DNA of 64,000 bases from Lentisalinibacter salinarum (GCF_040706555.1 NZ_JAPDRH010000001.1:496001-560000), one strand, 5' to 3'. Positions 33,938-42,136 are shown, counted from the stretch's first letter. Program-made: numbers and translations. Notes: a model not told the origin generated them from the sequence alone.

Positions 33938-34879
33938 ATGATCATCGCAGCCCGCCGGTTTCCGTCCGTCCCCTGGTTCATCGTCGCAGCATTCGCCCTG
34001 ATGACCGCCGCCTGCGGCGGCGGTAGCGACGATGGCGGCGAGGGGAGAGCCCCGCCGGCCTCCGGTGAGAAACCGGCGGCCTCCATGAGCCGCGAGAACG
34101 TCGATGCCATGTCCCGGGAGCATGCGGGCGACGAGGCGGTGCCGAGCGGCGCGGCCGGCACCGCACCCGGCGGCGTGGTGAGCGAGGAGCTTCCTTACGC
34201 CGACGTCGACGGCAGTCTGGTGCGCGGCTACTTCGCCGCCCCGGGGGACATGGTGGAGCCCCTGCCGGCGGTCATCATGATCCACGAGTGGTGGGGCCTG
34301 AACGACAGCATCCGGGCCATGGCGGATCGTCTGGCGGCGGCAGGCTACATGGTGCTCGCCGTCGACCTGTACGGCGGCCGGACGGCCGATACGCCTTCGG
34401 ATGCCCGCACGCTCATGATGGAGCTGCTCGAGAACCAGGAGGCGGCGGAGGAGAACTTGCGCCAGGCCTATGCGTTCCTGCAGGAGGTGGGCGCCCCCGG
34501 CGTTGCGTCCATCGGCTGGTGCCTCGGCGGCCATTGGTCACTGCGCACGGCGCTGTTGTTCCCGGAGCGCCTGGATGCCGCGGTGATCTATTACGGCCAG
34601 GTCATCCTGGACGAGGAGGAGCTCGCGCCGCTGGAGGTACCCCTGCTGGGTGTGTTCGCCGAGGAAGACACCGGCATCAGGCTGGAATCCGTGCAGGCCT
34701 TCCGCGCGACGATGGAGGAACTGGAGAAGGATCTGACGCTGAAGATCTACCCGGACGTCGGACACGCCTTCGCCAACCCGACGGGTAACAATTTCGACCG
34801 GGAAGCGGCCGAGGATGCCTGGGCGCTGACCCTGGACTTCCTGGCAGATCACCTGCCGGCGGCATCCTCCGGAGACTGA
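33938..34879 (+). CDS. Dienelactone hydrolase family lipoprotein
   Basis: 313 aa alpha/beta hydrolase. Lipobox LMTAAC near Cys25, a low-complexity linker (about 30-75), then the hydrolase: IHEWWGLNDSIRAMADRL near 113-130, the nucleophile Cys in GWCLGGHW near 195-202 and the catalytic His in PDVGHAFANP near 272-281. Use of Cys rather than Ser as nucleophile is characteristic of dienelactone hydrolases. Export as a lipoprotein is less usual, as most family members are cytosolic. The longer open frame upstream is rejected. Its 3' end overlaps the convergent gene by 31 bases. Confidence 0.88.
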   Translation: MIIAARRFPSVPWFIVAAFALMTAACGGGSDDGGEGRAPPASGEKPAASMSRENVDAMSREHAGDEAVPSGAAGTAPGGVVSEELPYADVDGSLVRGYFAAPGDMVEPLPAVIMIHEWWGLNDSIRAMADRLAAAGYMVLAVDLYGGRTADTPSDARTLMMELLENQEAAEENLRQAYAFLQEVGAPGVASIGWCLGGHWSLRTALLFPERLDAAVIYYGQVILDEEELAPLEVPLLGVFAEEDTGIRLESVQAFRATMEELEKDLTLKIYPDVGHAFANPTGNNFDREAAEDAWALTLDFLADHLPAASSGD

Positions 34880-35358
34880 TCCGCGCCCGGGCACCAGTAG
34901 GAGACGTCCACGTCGGTGCTCGCGTAGAGCAGGCGCGAGCCGCGCTCCGCGTGGCTGCAGCGCGCCGAAGCCGTGGCGCTGAACGCGCCCCGCAGCAGCT
35001 TCAGGGAACCTTCCGCGGCCTCGGTGTCGGAGCAGAGCAGGCGGCGGTTGATACCCTGCAGCTGGCGCGGCGAGACGGCCAGGGTGACCTCCGTGCTGCC
35101 GTCGTCGTCCAGACTGCCGGGATCCGGCGTGAGCCGGGTGTCGGCGATGGACACGGACAGCGAGGCGAGTTCCTCGTCCTCGCCGCAGGCGGCCACGAGG
35201 CGCAGGAAGAAGCGCACGGGCTCGTCGTCTCCGAGCAGCGGTGCCGCGCCGGAACCCTCCAGCGCCTGCTGCAGTTCTAGCACGCCGGCGCGACCGGGCG
35301 CGGCGGCGAAGCAGAGGCAGGCCGTCATCAGAGTGAGTTGCAGAGTGAGTCTTCGCAT
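34849..35358 (-). CDS. Exported hypothetical protein
   Basis: 169 aa with a signal peptide (about residues 1-25, ending PGRAG). The mature part is acidic, with four or five Cys that could form disulfides, and alternating strands (VRFFLRLVAACGEDEELASLSVSIADTRL). No domain is recognised. ATG 35358 begins directly at the signal peptide, so the 12-residue upstream extension is discarded. The C-terminal 10 codons overlap the end of the dienelactone-hydrolase gene on the other strand. Codon use matches neighbours, which argues for a real gene. Confidence 0.6.
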   Translation of the reverse strand: MRRLTLQLTLMTACLCFAAAPGRAGVLELQQALEGSGAAPLLGDDEPVRFFLRLVAACGEDEELASLSVSIADTRLTPDPGSLDDDGSTEVTLAVSPRQLQGINRRLLCSDTEAAEGSLKLLRGAFSATASARCSHAERGSRLLYASTDVDVSYWCPGADQSPEDAAGR

Positions 35359-35432
35359 GGGGTGCAACGATAATCCGTACGCATATTGATGCACAATATG
35401 TGCGCTCGCCTCCGGCGGGCAGGGAGTCCCGA

Positions 35433-35750
35433 ATGATCAAGACCGCCGCAAAAATCACCTACAAGGCCGCGAAGCGCATCGTGGTCTTCGTGGTGGGCGT
35501 CACCGTCGCAATCACCGGCGTCGTGATGCTGGTGACGCCGGGGCCCGCCTTCATCGTCATCCCCCTGGGCCTGGCCATCCTCAGTATCGAGTTCGCCTGG
35601 GCGCGGCGCTGGCTGCGCCACATCCGGCAACGTATCAGCGACACGGCGTCCGCGACCCGGTCGCGGCGCGCCGATCAGCGCCGCAGCGCCGCCGAGGCGC
35701 GGGCGGGTGAGGGGGAAGGCGAGAAAAGAAAACAGGGGCCGGAGGCATAA
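35433..35750 (+). CDS. PGPGW-type small transmembrane protein
   Basis: 105 aa. Two membrane helices (about residues 14-32 and 36-55) around VMLVTPGPAFIVIPLGLAIL, the hallmark loop of the PGPGW family (here PGPAF), then a FAWARRWLR motif and a long basic/acidic tail rich in Arg, Ala and Glu. Function of the family is unknown. The ATG at 35433 is preferred, with GGGAG upstream. An inverted repeat covers its stop codon and a terminator follows about 100 bases later. Confidence 0.78.
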   Translation: MIKTAAKITYKAAKRIVVFVVGVTVAITGVVMLVTPGPAFIVIPLGLAILSIEFAWARRWLRHIRQRISDTASATRSRRADQRRSAAEARAGEGEGEKRKQGPEA

Positions 35751-35800
35751 CCGTCGTTTCAGCAGGGGGGCATCCGACTCGGATCACCCTCCGGCCCCTG
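35733..35800 (+). repeat. 13-bp inverted repeat spanning the PGPGW stop codon
   Basis: CAGGGGCCGGAGG (35733-35745) pairs perfectly with CCTCCGGCCCCTG (35788-35800) across 42 bases, and an inner ATCCG / CGGAT hairpin sits in the loop. The stop codon (35748-35750) lies in the loop, so folding would occur only after the last ribosome passes. No U-tract follows, so this is more an mRNA 3' structure than a terminator. Confidence 0.5.
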
Positions 35801-35853
35801 ATGGTCGGCACCGGCGGGGGAACTGGTACCGACGGACCCGCAGCGGGTCCGGG

Positions 35854-35879
35854 AAGCCCGGCTTCGCGCCGGGGTTTTT
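35854..35879 (+). terminator. Intrinsic terminator downstream of the PGPGW gene
   Basis: AAGCCCGGC / GCCGGGGTT stem with one mismatch, five-base loop TTCGC, then five T. It lies in the 367-base gap 35751-36117, which also holds a GGACCCGCAGCGGGTCC hairpin just before it and the two palindromes of the sigma-54 activator gene. No other feature is seen there. Confidence 0.6.
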
Positions 35880-36055
35880 GTCGGCGTCCGCTGCCGGCGG
35901 CGGGGGAGAGAATGACCGGCCGGGAACGGACGCCTCGAAACACGTTGTCGGCCGGGAGACTCTGTCCTGCCCGGCTTGCGACAAGACTAATGCACGGACC
36001 GTGCCAATCTGGTTTTTCCCCTCGAAACAGCCGCTTACTCCTCTCCTGATTCAAC

Positions 36056-36111
36056 ACGGAATTCCGTGACTTACGAAAACCCGTGAATAGATTGACGGAA
36101 TTCCGTATATT
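36056..36111 (+). promoter_or_regulatory. Twin ACGGAATTCCGT operators and -10 box of the sigma-54 activator gene
   Basis: Two identical 12-bp perfect palindromes lie at 36056-36067 and 36095-36106 (39 bases start to start). The second overlaps by one base a TATATT -10-like box (36106-36111), which ends six bases before ATG 36118. A third half-like ATTCCGGAC follows. Binding at the proximal site would block RNA polymerase, and the pair spacing suits cooperative binding. Autoregulation by the downstream protein is the simplest inference. Confidence 0.65.
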
Positions 36112-36117
36112 CCGGAC

Positions 36118-37938
36118 ATGGATGTAGCACAGGGATACCGCCGGTTGTTGCGACGCGTGCCGGTCATGGGGGCTCTCCTCGATGAAGAGGGCAAGTTCAT
36201 CGACGTGACCGACCGCTTCTGCGAGCGGCTCGGCTACGAGCGCAGCGACCTGGTGGGCCGTCGGCCGCTGGACTTCACGACGGTCAGCTGCGCCGCGCGC
36301 ATCGAGCGGGAGATACTGCCCAAGCTGAGGCGCACCGGACGAGCGGTGGACGAACCGGTGGAATTCCTCTCCGTCTCCGGGGAGGAAGTCTTCCTGGTAT
36401 CCAGCGCCGTGATCGAGCAGGAGCCGCAGAGCGGCTATATCCGCACCGTGGCGATCTACCAGGAACTCGGCGATTCCGGGAAGGTGGAGCGCAAGTACCG
36501 CCAGCTGTACCGCGCCACGCCGGCCATGCTGCACATCGTGGATGCCGAGGGCCGCATCACCCAGGTGAGCGATCACTGGCTGCAGACCATGGGTTACAGG
36601 GCCGAGGAGGTGCTGGGCCGTTCGATCCTGGATTTCCTGTCGGAGTCCTACCGCTCCGAGCTCGGCGGCGGCCGGCTGCAGCGGGTGATCAGCGAAGGAG
36701 ACGTGAGCGGCCGCGACCGGCAGATGGTCACCCGGGACGGGCGGGTGATCGACACGATCATGTCCAGCGTGTCCGAACGCGACGCGAAGGGCCGCGTGGT
36801 GCAGCTGCTGGTGGCGTCCACCGACGTCACGGAACGTAACCGGGCCGAACAGGCGCTGCGCGAGACGCTGGCCGAGAACGCCCGCCTGCGCGAGGAACTG
36901 GAACGCGAGCGCGACTACCTCCGCGAAGAGGTGAACGTCGCCATGAACTACGGCCGCATCGTCGGCGAGAGCCCGGTGCTGAAGGCGATGCTGGGCCGGC
37001 TGGAGGCCGTGGCCGGGACGCCGGCGAACGTGCTCATCGAGGGCGAGTCCGGCGTGGGCAAGGAACTGGTGGCCCGGGCCATCCACGCTCGCAGCCCGCG
37101 GGCGGATGCGCCGCTCGTGAAGGTGAACTGCGCCACCATCCCGGAGGAGCTGTTCGAGAGCGAGTTCTTCGGCCACGTGAAGGGGGCTTTCACCGGCGCC
37201 CATCGTGACCGGGTCGGGCGATTCCAGCTCGCCGACGGCGGCACCATCTTCCTCGACGAAGTGGGGGAGATTCCCGTCGAGCTGCAGGGCAAGCTGCTGC
37301 GGGTGCTGCAGGAACGCGAGTTCGAGCGGGTGGGCGACGACGTCACCCGCACCGTCGACGTGCGCGTGATCGCGGCCACCAACCGGGACCTGCGCCAGGA
37401 CGTGGAGCAGGGCCGTTTTCGCGAGGATCTGTTCTACCGGCTCGGCGTGTTCCCCATCGAGGTGCCGCCACTGCGCAGGCGCGGCGACGACGTCGTGCAG
37501 ATCGCCCAGCATTTCCTGGAGCAGGCCTGTCGCGAGTTCGGTCGCCAGCCGCTGACGCTGAGCACCGCGCACGTCGAAGCCATCCGCGCCTACGACTGGC
37601 CCGGCAACGTGCGCGAGCTCAAGAACGTGATCGAGCGGGCCGTGATACTCTCGGCAGGGAACGTTCTGCGGCTGGACCTGTCTCTACCTGAAGGAGAGAC
37701 ATCCGGCGAGCGAAGGCGGGACGAGCCGCCGCGCAGGGAGACGCCGCGTGCTTTCGTGACGGAAGCGGAGATGAGAGAGCGCCTGAGGGAGAATCTCGTT
37801 GCCGCTCTCGAACATGCGGACTGGAAAGTCTCCGGTCCCGGCGGCGCTGCCGAGCTGCTCGGCCTGCGGCCGACGACGCTGACCGACCGCATGCGTGCCA
37901 TGGGCATCCGCCGGCCCGAACGGCGGGGAGCGGCCTGA
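36118..37938 (+). CDS. Sigma-54-dependent PAS-containing transcriptional activator
   Basis: 606 aa. Two N-terminal PAS sensor domains (about residues 10-115 and 130-245), a short coiled linker (ENARLREELERERDYLREEV), then an AAA+ domain: Walker A GESGVGKE near 308-315, the sigma-54 contact loop GAFTGA near 356-361, Walker B IFLDEVGE near 377-384. The C-terminal Fis-type helix-turn-helix is at about 575-600. No receiver domain or phospho-acceptor is present, so it senses a ligand, redox state or partner through PAS. It lacks a Shine-Dalgarno and may be leaderless. A lipoprotein gene starts 14 bases after it. Confidence 0.92.
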   Translation: MDVAQGYRRLLRRVPVMGALLDEEGKFIDVTDRFCERLGYERSDLVGRRPLDFTTVSCAARIEREILPKLRRTGRAVDEPVEFLSVSGEEVFLVSSAVIEQEPQSGYIRTVAIYQELGDSGKVERKYRQLYRATPAMLHIVDAEGRITQVSDHWLQTMGYRAEEVLGRSILDFLSESYRSELGGGRLQRVISEGDVSGRDRQMVTRDGRVIDTIMSSVSERDAKGRVVQLLVASTDVTERNRAEQALRETLAENARLREELERERDYLREEVNVAMNYGRIVGESPVLKAMLGRLEAVAGTPANVLIEGESGVGKELVARAIHARSPRADAPLVKVNCATIPEELFESEFFGHVKGAFTGAHRDRVGRFQLADGGTIFLDEVGEIPVELQGKLLRVLQEREFERVGDDVTRTVDVRVIAATNRDLRQDVEQGRFREDLFYRLGVFPIEVPPLRRRGDDVVQIAQHFLEQACREFGRQPLTLSTAHVEAIRAYDWPGNVRELKNVIERAVILSAGNVLRLDLSLPEGETSGERRRDEPPRRETPRAFVTEAEMRERLRENLVAALEHADWKVSGPGGAAELLGLRPTTLTDRMRAMGIRRPERRGAA

Positions 37939-37952
37939 CGCGGAGGGCGGCA

Positions 37953-39110
37953 ATGACGGCAACGGGGGCGAAGGTCCTCACCACCGGGAAGACCGTGGCC
38001 ATGGCGGTTTCGGGTCTGGCCGGGTGTCTGGCAATCGTGCTGGCCGCCGGCTGTGCCACCGTCCCGTCCCAGCGCCCCGCGCCCCACCCGGCACCCCTGC
38101 CCGAACCCTACCTGAGCCGGGTCGCCGCCGTGCAGCCACCGCCCGCCGCCGACGAGATACTCGACCTGACGCCCGAGATGCTCGTCTATCTCGAAACCCA
38201 CATCGACGGCAGCCGCTTCCGGACCCACAAGGTGCGGTCCCTGTCGCGCCTGCTGCTGCATCCCGGGCTGCTGGGCATCGATTACGATGCGCGCCGTACC
38301 GGCACCGCCGCGCAGACCTTCCGCAGCCGCACGGGCAACTGCCTCTCCCTGTCCATCCTGTTCGTGGCCATGGCTCGCGAACTCGGTCTCGACGCCCGCT
38401 TCCAGCAGGTTGAGGTGGTGCCCCAGTGGGACATGGAGGGTGATGTCCTGTTCGCCGCGCGCCATGTCAACGTGTACGGGCACCTGCGTGGTTGGGGCGA
38501 CTACGTGATGGATTTCTACCCCTTCCCGGAGGAGCCTCGCGGCCGGCGCCGGATGCTGACCGACGGCGAGGCGATAGGACAGTTCTACAACAACCTGGGT
38601 GCGGTCCGACTGGCGGCCGGCGACTATGCCGGTGCGTGGGTGTATTTTCGCGCCGCCATCCGCGAGGCGCCCGGCTGGAGCGACACCTGGTCGAACCTGG
38701 GCCTCCTGTACCAGCGTGTCGGCGACGCCCGCAGCTCGGAAGACATGCTGCGCCACGCCCTCGCCCTGGAGCCGGACAACACTTCGGCCATCAATAACCT
38801 CGCCGTACTGCTGCATCGTCAGGGCCGCGACGAGGAGGCGGGGCGATGGCTCGACGAGATCCGGCGGGTCCGCGAGAGCAATCCCTACTATTACTACGCG
38901 CTGGCGCGGCAGGCGCAGGCTGCCGGCGACTACGACCGGGCGCTCTCTCACATCGAACATGCCATGCGCATGAAGCGCGACGAGACGCTGTTCCGCCGCA
39001 AGGCGGCCGAGATAGTGGAGCTGCTCGAGGACGAGGGTATCGGCGAATCCTACCGCACCACCGGCGGCAGGGAGCCCGCGACCGACGAGCCGGGACCCGC
39101 CATCCTCTGA
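37953..39110 (+). CDS. Transglutaminase-like/TPR lipoprotein
   Basis: 385 aa. Lipobox LAAGC near Cys33, a Pro-rich linker, then a transglutaminase-like papain-fold domain: Cys in RTGNCLSLSILFVAMARELG near 126-145, His in AARHVNVYG near 168-176 and Asp in MDFYPF near 186-191, a plausible Cys-His-Asp triad. The C-terminal half (about 205-375) is built of TPR repeats (YNNLGAVRLAAGDYAGAWVYF; TSAINNLAVLLHRQGRDEEA). Architecture is the same in outline as the PA2778-type protein at 31069 although sequences differ. It begins just after the sigma-54 activator and may share its transcript. Confidence 0.82.
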   Translation: MTATGAKVLTTGKTVAMAVSGLAGCLAIVLAAGCATVPSQRPAPHPAPLPEPYLSRVAAVQPPPAADEILDLTPEMLVYLETHIDGSRFRTHKVRSLSRLLLHPGLLGIDYDARRTGTAAQTFRSRTGNCLSLSILFVAMARELGLDARFQQVEVVPQWDMEGDVLFAARHVNVYGHLRGWGDYVMDFYPFPEEPRGRRRMLTDGEAIGQFYNNLGAVRLAAGDYAGAWVYFRAAIREAPGWSDTWSNLGLLYQRVGDARSSEDMLRHALALEPDNTSAINNLAVLLHRQGRDEEAGRWLDEIRRVRESNPYYYYALARQAQAAGDYDRALSHIEHAMRMKRDETLFRRKAAEIVELLEDEGIGESYRTTGGREPATDEPGPAIL

Positions 39111-39129
39111 GCCCGGGCGCTCGCCCCTG

Positions 39130-39135
39130 TACAAT
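39130..39135 (+). promoter_or_regulatory. -10-like box for the CurA-like reductase
   Basis: TACAAT, with a weak CTGAGC -35 17 bases upstream (39107-39112). The predicted leader is about 64 bases and ends in CGGGAGAGAG before ATG 39206. Confidence 0.4.
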
Positions 39136-39205
39136 GACCACGGCCGGGTTCGCCCGGCCGGCCCGGCCGGCACGATCCGGTGCGCACGATCCAACGGGAG
39201 AGAGC

Positions 39206-40240
39206 ATGAACGACGTCAATCGACAGCTGGTCCTCGCCACGCGTCCCACGGGCATGGTGGGCGACGAACACTTCGAACTGAAGGAATCTCCGGTGCCGGA
39301 GCCCGGCGACGGCCAGGTGCTGCTGCGCACGCTCTGGTTCTCTTTCGATCCGGCCCAGCGGGGCTGGCTGAACGACGTCAGGAGTTACGTCCCGCCGGTC
39401 CAGATCGGCGAGCCCATGCGTGCCGGCGCGGTCGCCCAGGTGGTGGCGAGCCGCCATGATGGCTTCCGCGAGGGCGAGCTCGTTCAGGGCATGCTGAGCT
39501 GGCAGGACTACGTGGTGGCGGACCCTGAAGGCCCGCTGCCGCTGACGAAGATCCCGCCCGGGGTGCCGCCCACCTGGTTCCTCGGCGTGCTCGGCATCAC
39601 CGGCATCACCGCCTACTTCGGGCTGCTGGACATCGGCCGGCCGCAGGCGGGCGACACGGTGGTGATCTCGGGTGCCGCGGGCGCGACCGGCTCGGTGGCG
39701 GGCCAGATCGCGAAGATCAAGGGAGCGCGGGTGATCGGCATCGCCGGCGGCGAGGAGAAACGCGGCTGGCTCACCGGCGAATTCGGTTTCGATGCCGCGA
39801 TCGACTACAAGAACGAGGACGTCGGCGCGCGGCTGGCGGAACTCTGCGGCGACAGCATCGACGTCTTCTTCGATAACGTGGGCGGGCCGACGCTGGACGC
39901 GGTCCTGGCCAATCTGGCGCAGCATGCGCGCATCGTGCTCTGCGGCGGCATCTCCACCGGCTACGGCACGGACCAGCCGCCGGGACCGAAGAACTACATG
40001 CAGCTGGTCGTGCGCTCCTCGCGCATGGAAGGTTTCATCGTCCTCAATTACCGGGAACGCTTCCCGGAGGCGGTCGAGGCGCTCGGTGGCTGGCTCGGCG
40101 AAGGAAAGATCCGGGTGAAGGAGGACATCCCCGAGGGCGGCATCGAGGATTGCCCCGCGACCCTGCAGCGGCTGTTCCGCGGCGCCAATCTGGGCAAGCA
40201 GCTGCTGAAGGTGGCCGAACCGCCGCTGCCCCTGCCCTAG
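39206..40240 (+). CDS. NADP-dependent medium-chain reductase (CurA/leukotriene B4 dehydrogenase-like)
   Basis: 344 aa zinc-independent MDR enzyme reducing activated double bonds. N-terminal catalytic domain (VNRQLVLATRP, FSFDPAQRGWLND), cofactor domain with SGAAGATGSVAGQIAKIKGARVIGIAGG near 154-181, and the substrate/cofactor loop NVGGPTLDAVL near 227-237. No zinc-ligand Cys cluster. Family members reduce curcumin, enones and prostaglandins; the natural substrate here is unknown. CGGGAGAGAG supports the ATG. It converges with the anti-sigma gene across an 11-bp inverted repeat. Confidence 0.9.
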   Translation: MNDVNRQLVLATRPTGMVGDEHFELKESPVPEPGDGQVLLRTLWFSFDPAQRGWLNDVRSYVPPVQIGEPMRAGAVAQVVASRHDGFREGELVQGMLSWQDYVVADPEGPLPLTKIPPGVPPTWFLGVLGITGITAYFGLLDIGRPQAGDTVVISGAAGATGSVAGQIAKIKGARVIGIAGGEEKRGWLTGEFGFDAAIDYKNEDVGARLAELCGDSIDVFFDNVGGPTLDAVLANLAQHARIVLCGGISTGYGTDQPPGPKNYMQLVVRSSRMEGFIVLNYRERFPEAVEALGGWLGEGKIRVKEDIPEGGIEDCPATLQRLFRGANLGKQLLKVAEPPLPLP

Positions 40241-40255
40241 GCGATTACAACCGGT

Positions 40256-40308
40256 CCGGGCGCAGGGGCCCTCCTGCTTTCCTGTCGGCGCGGGTGGCCT
40301 GCGCCCGG
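40256..40308. terminator. Possible bidirectional terminator between CurA-like gene and anti-sigma gene
   Basis: CCGGGCGCAGG (40256-40266) and CCTGCGCCCGG (40298-40308) are exact inverted repeats with a 31-base loop, filling the gap between convergent stops. A stretch GCTTTCCTG lies in the loop. No terminal U-tract is seen, so intrinsic termination is uncertain. Confidence 0.4.
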
Positions 40309-41148
40309 TCAGCCGGCGCTGGCGACGACCAGCAGCGGGCCGTCCGAAACCACCACGCCGCCGGGCTGCTCGCGCGTGATGGCGAACGCCTGGGGATCGA
40401 TGACGCCGAGCTTCGCCCGGATCGGCACGATCACCTCGCCGGTGCCGGCCGGGATGTCGAAGACGCCGCCGTCCACCGGCTGCTCGTCCCGCTCCGGGTC
40501 GACGATCCAGAGCTGGTACTGGGAGCGCGCCGGGTTATTGGCCGGCATGCCCGCGAGGCGCAGGTAGCCTTCCTGCTTCTCGTTGTTCCAGACCACGTCG
40601 CCGCTCACGCCCGCATACTCGTCGATGTCCGGCGGGCTCCAGGGCAGCACCATCGTGCCCGGTTCCTCACGCATCAGCTCGGCGCGAGCCTCCACAGGAT
40701 CCGCGCCGCCCGGCTCTTCCGGCAGCGGACGGTTCACGACCAGCAGCGCCACCAGCAGCATCGCCGCCGCCGCCCAGCCGAGCCGGTTAAACGTGCTACC
40801 GGCGAGGCCGCTGTTGCCGCTCCCGCCACTCTTCCGGCTCTCTTCGCCCCTGCGCGTCCGGCTGCCGATGTCGGTGACGGTGGCCGACGCACGCGGCGCA
40901 TCGCCGTCTGCGCGGGCGCGGGCGTCCGCCAGCAGGCGGTCCTTCAGTCCGGCCGGCATCTCCTCGCCGTAGCCGGCGCCGGCGGCGAAGGCATTCGTCG
41001 CCGCCGCCGCGGCCAGTTCGATGGCTTCCGGGTCCGTCTCGCCGTCGGCTGCGAGCAGCCGCTCGAGTTCCCGCTCCTCCTCCGGCGACAGGCCCTCCGT
41101 GGCTCTGGCCACCAGGAGATCCAGCATCTCTTCGTTGCGTGCGTTCAT
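40309..41148 (-). CDS. RskA-type anti-sigma factor
   Basis: 279 aa single-pass membrane protein. The cytoplasmic N-terminus (about residues 1-100) has a helical sigma-binding region (LDLLVARATEGLSPEEERELERLL), one membrane helix follows (WAAAAMLLVALLVVN near 124-138), and the periplasmic part is a beta-rich RskA domain with QYQLWIVDPERDEQPVDGGVFDIP. It should hold the partner ECF sigma inactive until proteolysis or conformational change. The ATG overlaps the sigma gene stop by four bases (ATGA). Confidence 0.9.
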   Translation of the reverse strand: MNARNEEMLDLLVARATEGLSPEEERELERLLAADGETDPEAIELAAAAATNAFAAGAGYGEEMPAGLKDRLLADARARADGDAPRASATVTDIGSRTRRGEESRKSGGSGNSGLAGSTFNRLGWAAAAMLLVALLVVNRPLPEEPGGADPVEARAELMREEPGTMVLPWSPPDIDEYAGVSGDVVWNNEKQEGYLRLAGMPANNPARSQYQLWIVDPERDEQPVDGGVFDIPAGTGEVIVPIRAKLGVIDPQAFAITREQPGGVVVSDGPLLVVASAG

Positions 41149-41708
41149 GACAACGCCCCCCCGTCGGCGGCGCCCGTCTCACCGAGTTGCTCCCTGATCT
41201 GCAGCAGGCCCCGCCGCAGCAGGCTCTTCACCGTGCCGAGCGGCATGCCGGTTTCCTCGGCGATGGCCGAATGAGACATGCCGAGCCAGGTCGACATGCG
41301 GATCACCTGCTGCTGTTCCGGCTTCATGTTATTCAGGACCTCGACCACCTTCTCCGTCTCGGCCGAGGCTTCCAGGGCACGATGGCCGTCGCCCGACAGG
41401 GCGTACTCGACGTCTTCGAGATTCTCCCGGTCCGGTTCGCGCCGGCTCTTGCGCAGCCGGTCGATGAGACGCCGCCGGGCGATCATGCTGATGTACGTGG
41501 CTTCCGCCGATTTGGATGGATCGAAACGGCCGGCCGTGTTCCAGATCTCGACGAAGATCTCCTGCACGGCATCCTCGGCATCCGCCTCCACGGCGATGAA
41601 ACGGCGGGCCAGCGACCACACCAGCCCGCTGTAGCGCTCCACACACTGCGCCACCGCGGCCTGGTCGCCGCTGCCGATCCTCTCGAGTAAGCTCGCCTGC
41701 CCCGTCAC
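41145..41708 (-). CDS. ECF RNA polymerase sigma factor
   Basis: 187 aa. Region 2 (YSGLVWSLARRFIAVEADAEDAVQEIFVEIW, about 26-56) binds core and -10; region 4 (about 125-175) has the HTH MSHSAIAEETGMPLGTVKSLLRRG for -35 contact. GTG 41708 with AGGA upstream gives a normal ECF length; the open frame upstream encodes an Arg-rich stretch and is dismissed. It is co-translated with its anti-sigma. Of the SigK/RskA style. Its target promoters, including its own, could not be identified by eye in the 428-base gap upstream. Confidence 0.92.
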   Translation of the reverse strand: MTGQASLLERIGSGDQAAVAQCVERYSGLVWSLARRFIAVEADAEDAVQEIFVEIWNTAGRFDPSKSAEATYISMIARRRLIDRLRKSRREPDRENLEDVEYALSGDGHRALEASAETEKVVEVLNNMKPEQQQVIRMSTWLGMSHSAIAEETGMPLGTVKSLLRRGLLQIREQLGETGAADGGALS

Positions 41709-42101
41709 CTGCCGTCCTGGTTGTCGTACTGGTCGCCTGCCGGTTCGGCGTGCCGGCTCGTTGTCGCGGTAGCGCTGTGCCGCATCTGCAGCGGCATTGC
41801 CGCCGCAGACAGCGCGTAGCTGCGCGCCGGCACTCACGGGAACAACACTCCCCGGCCAGCGATCACGGGGCGCAAGCTTAGCAATCTTTCCGGGTCCAGC
41901 GTAGCCACCCGCCGGCCGTGCGCGCGCACGCTCGCACCGGCCCTGACGGCGACAGGACACGTGTGGTACGGCTTCGAGGCTGAGTTCACGGTATTTCTCA
42001 TGTTCGGGTCTCTGCCGGCGCTCCCGCGCCGGCCGGCTGTCAGAACCGGTTTTCGCCGTGGCAGCGGCTTCGGATGCAGGGACTGCGCAGCGTCGCGTGA
42101 G
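41709..42101. other. Long intergenic region without a recognisable gene
   Basis: Gap between the divergent ECF sigma gene and the CDP-alcohol phosphatidyltransferase operon. Open frames here encode Arg/Gly-rich low-complexity peptides without a ribosome-binding site and are not convincing. No tRNA, terminator or strong sigma-70 promoter for the sigma gene is visible; the plus-strand operator and -10 box begin at 42102. Confidence 0.5.
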
Positions 42102-42130
42102 CCTGAGCGGCGCCGTCGCTCAGGTATAAT
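42102..42130 (+). promoter_or_regulatory. Inverted-repeat operator directly abutting a consensus -10 box
   Basis: CCTGAGCG (42102-42109) and CGCTCAGG (42117-42124) are perfect 8-bp inverted repeats with a 7-base spacer, immediately followed by TATAAT (42125-42130). The dyad fills the -35/spacer region, so a bound regulator would either block polymerase or, in MerR fashion, remodel the promoter. The -10 ends six bases before the GTG start at 42137, predicting a leaderless mRNA. The regulator is not identified. Confidence 0.65.
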
Positions 42131-42136
42131 CCGCTC

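Noticed and set aside
35635..37572. 645-codon minus-strand frame opposite the sigma-54 activator
   Set aside because: The plus strand carries full PAS and AAA+ motifs; the antisense reading is low-complexity and spans an intergenic region with a terminator.
41709..41960. N-terminal extension of the ECF sigma factor to position 41960
   Set aside because: The extra 84 residues are Arg/Gly-rich and unlike any sigma factor; GTG 41708 with AGGA gives the normal N-terminus.
41709..42136. Hidden gene or tRNA in the longest gap
   Set aside because: No cloverleaf, ribosome-binding site or conserved peptide could be found on either strand by reading.
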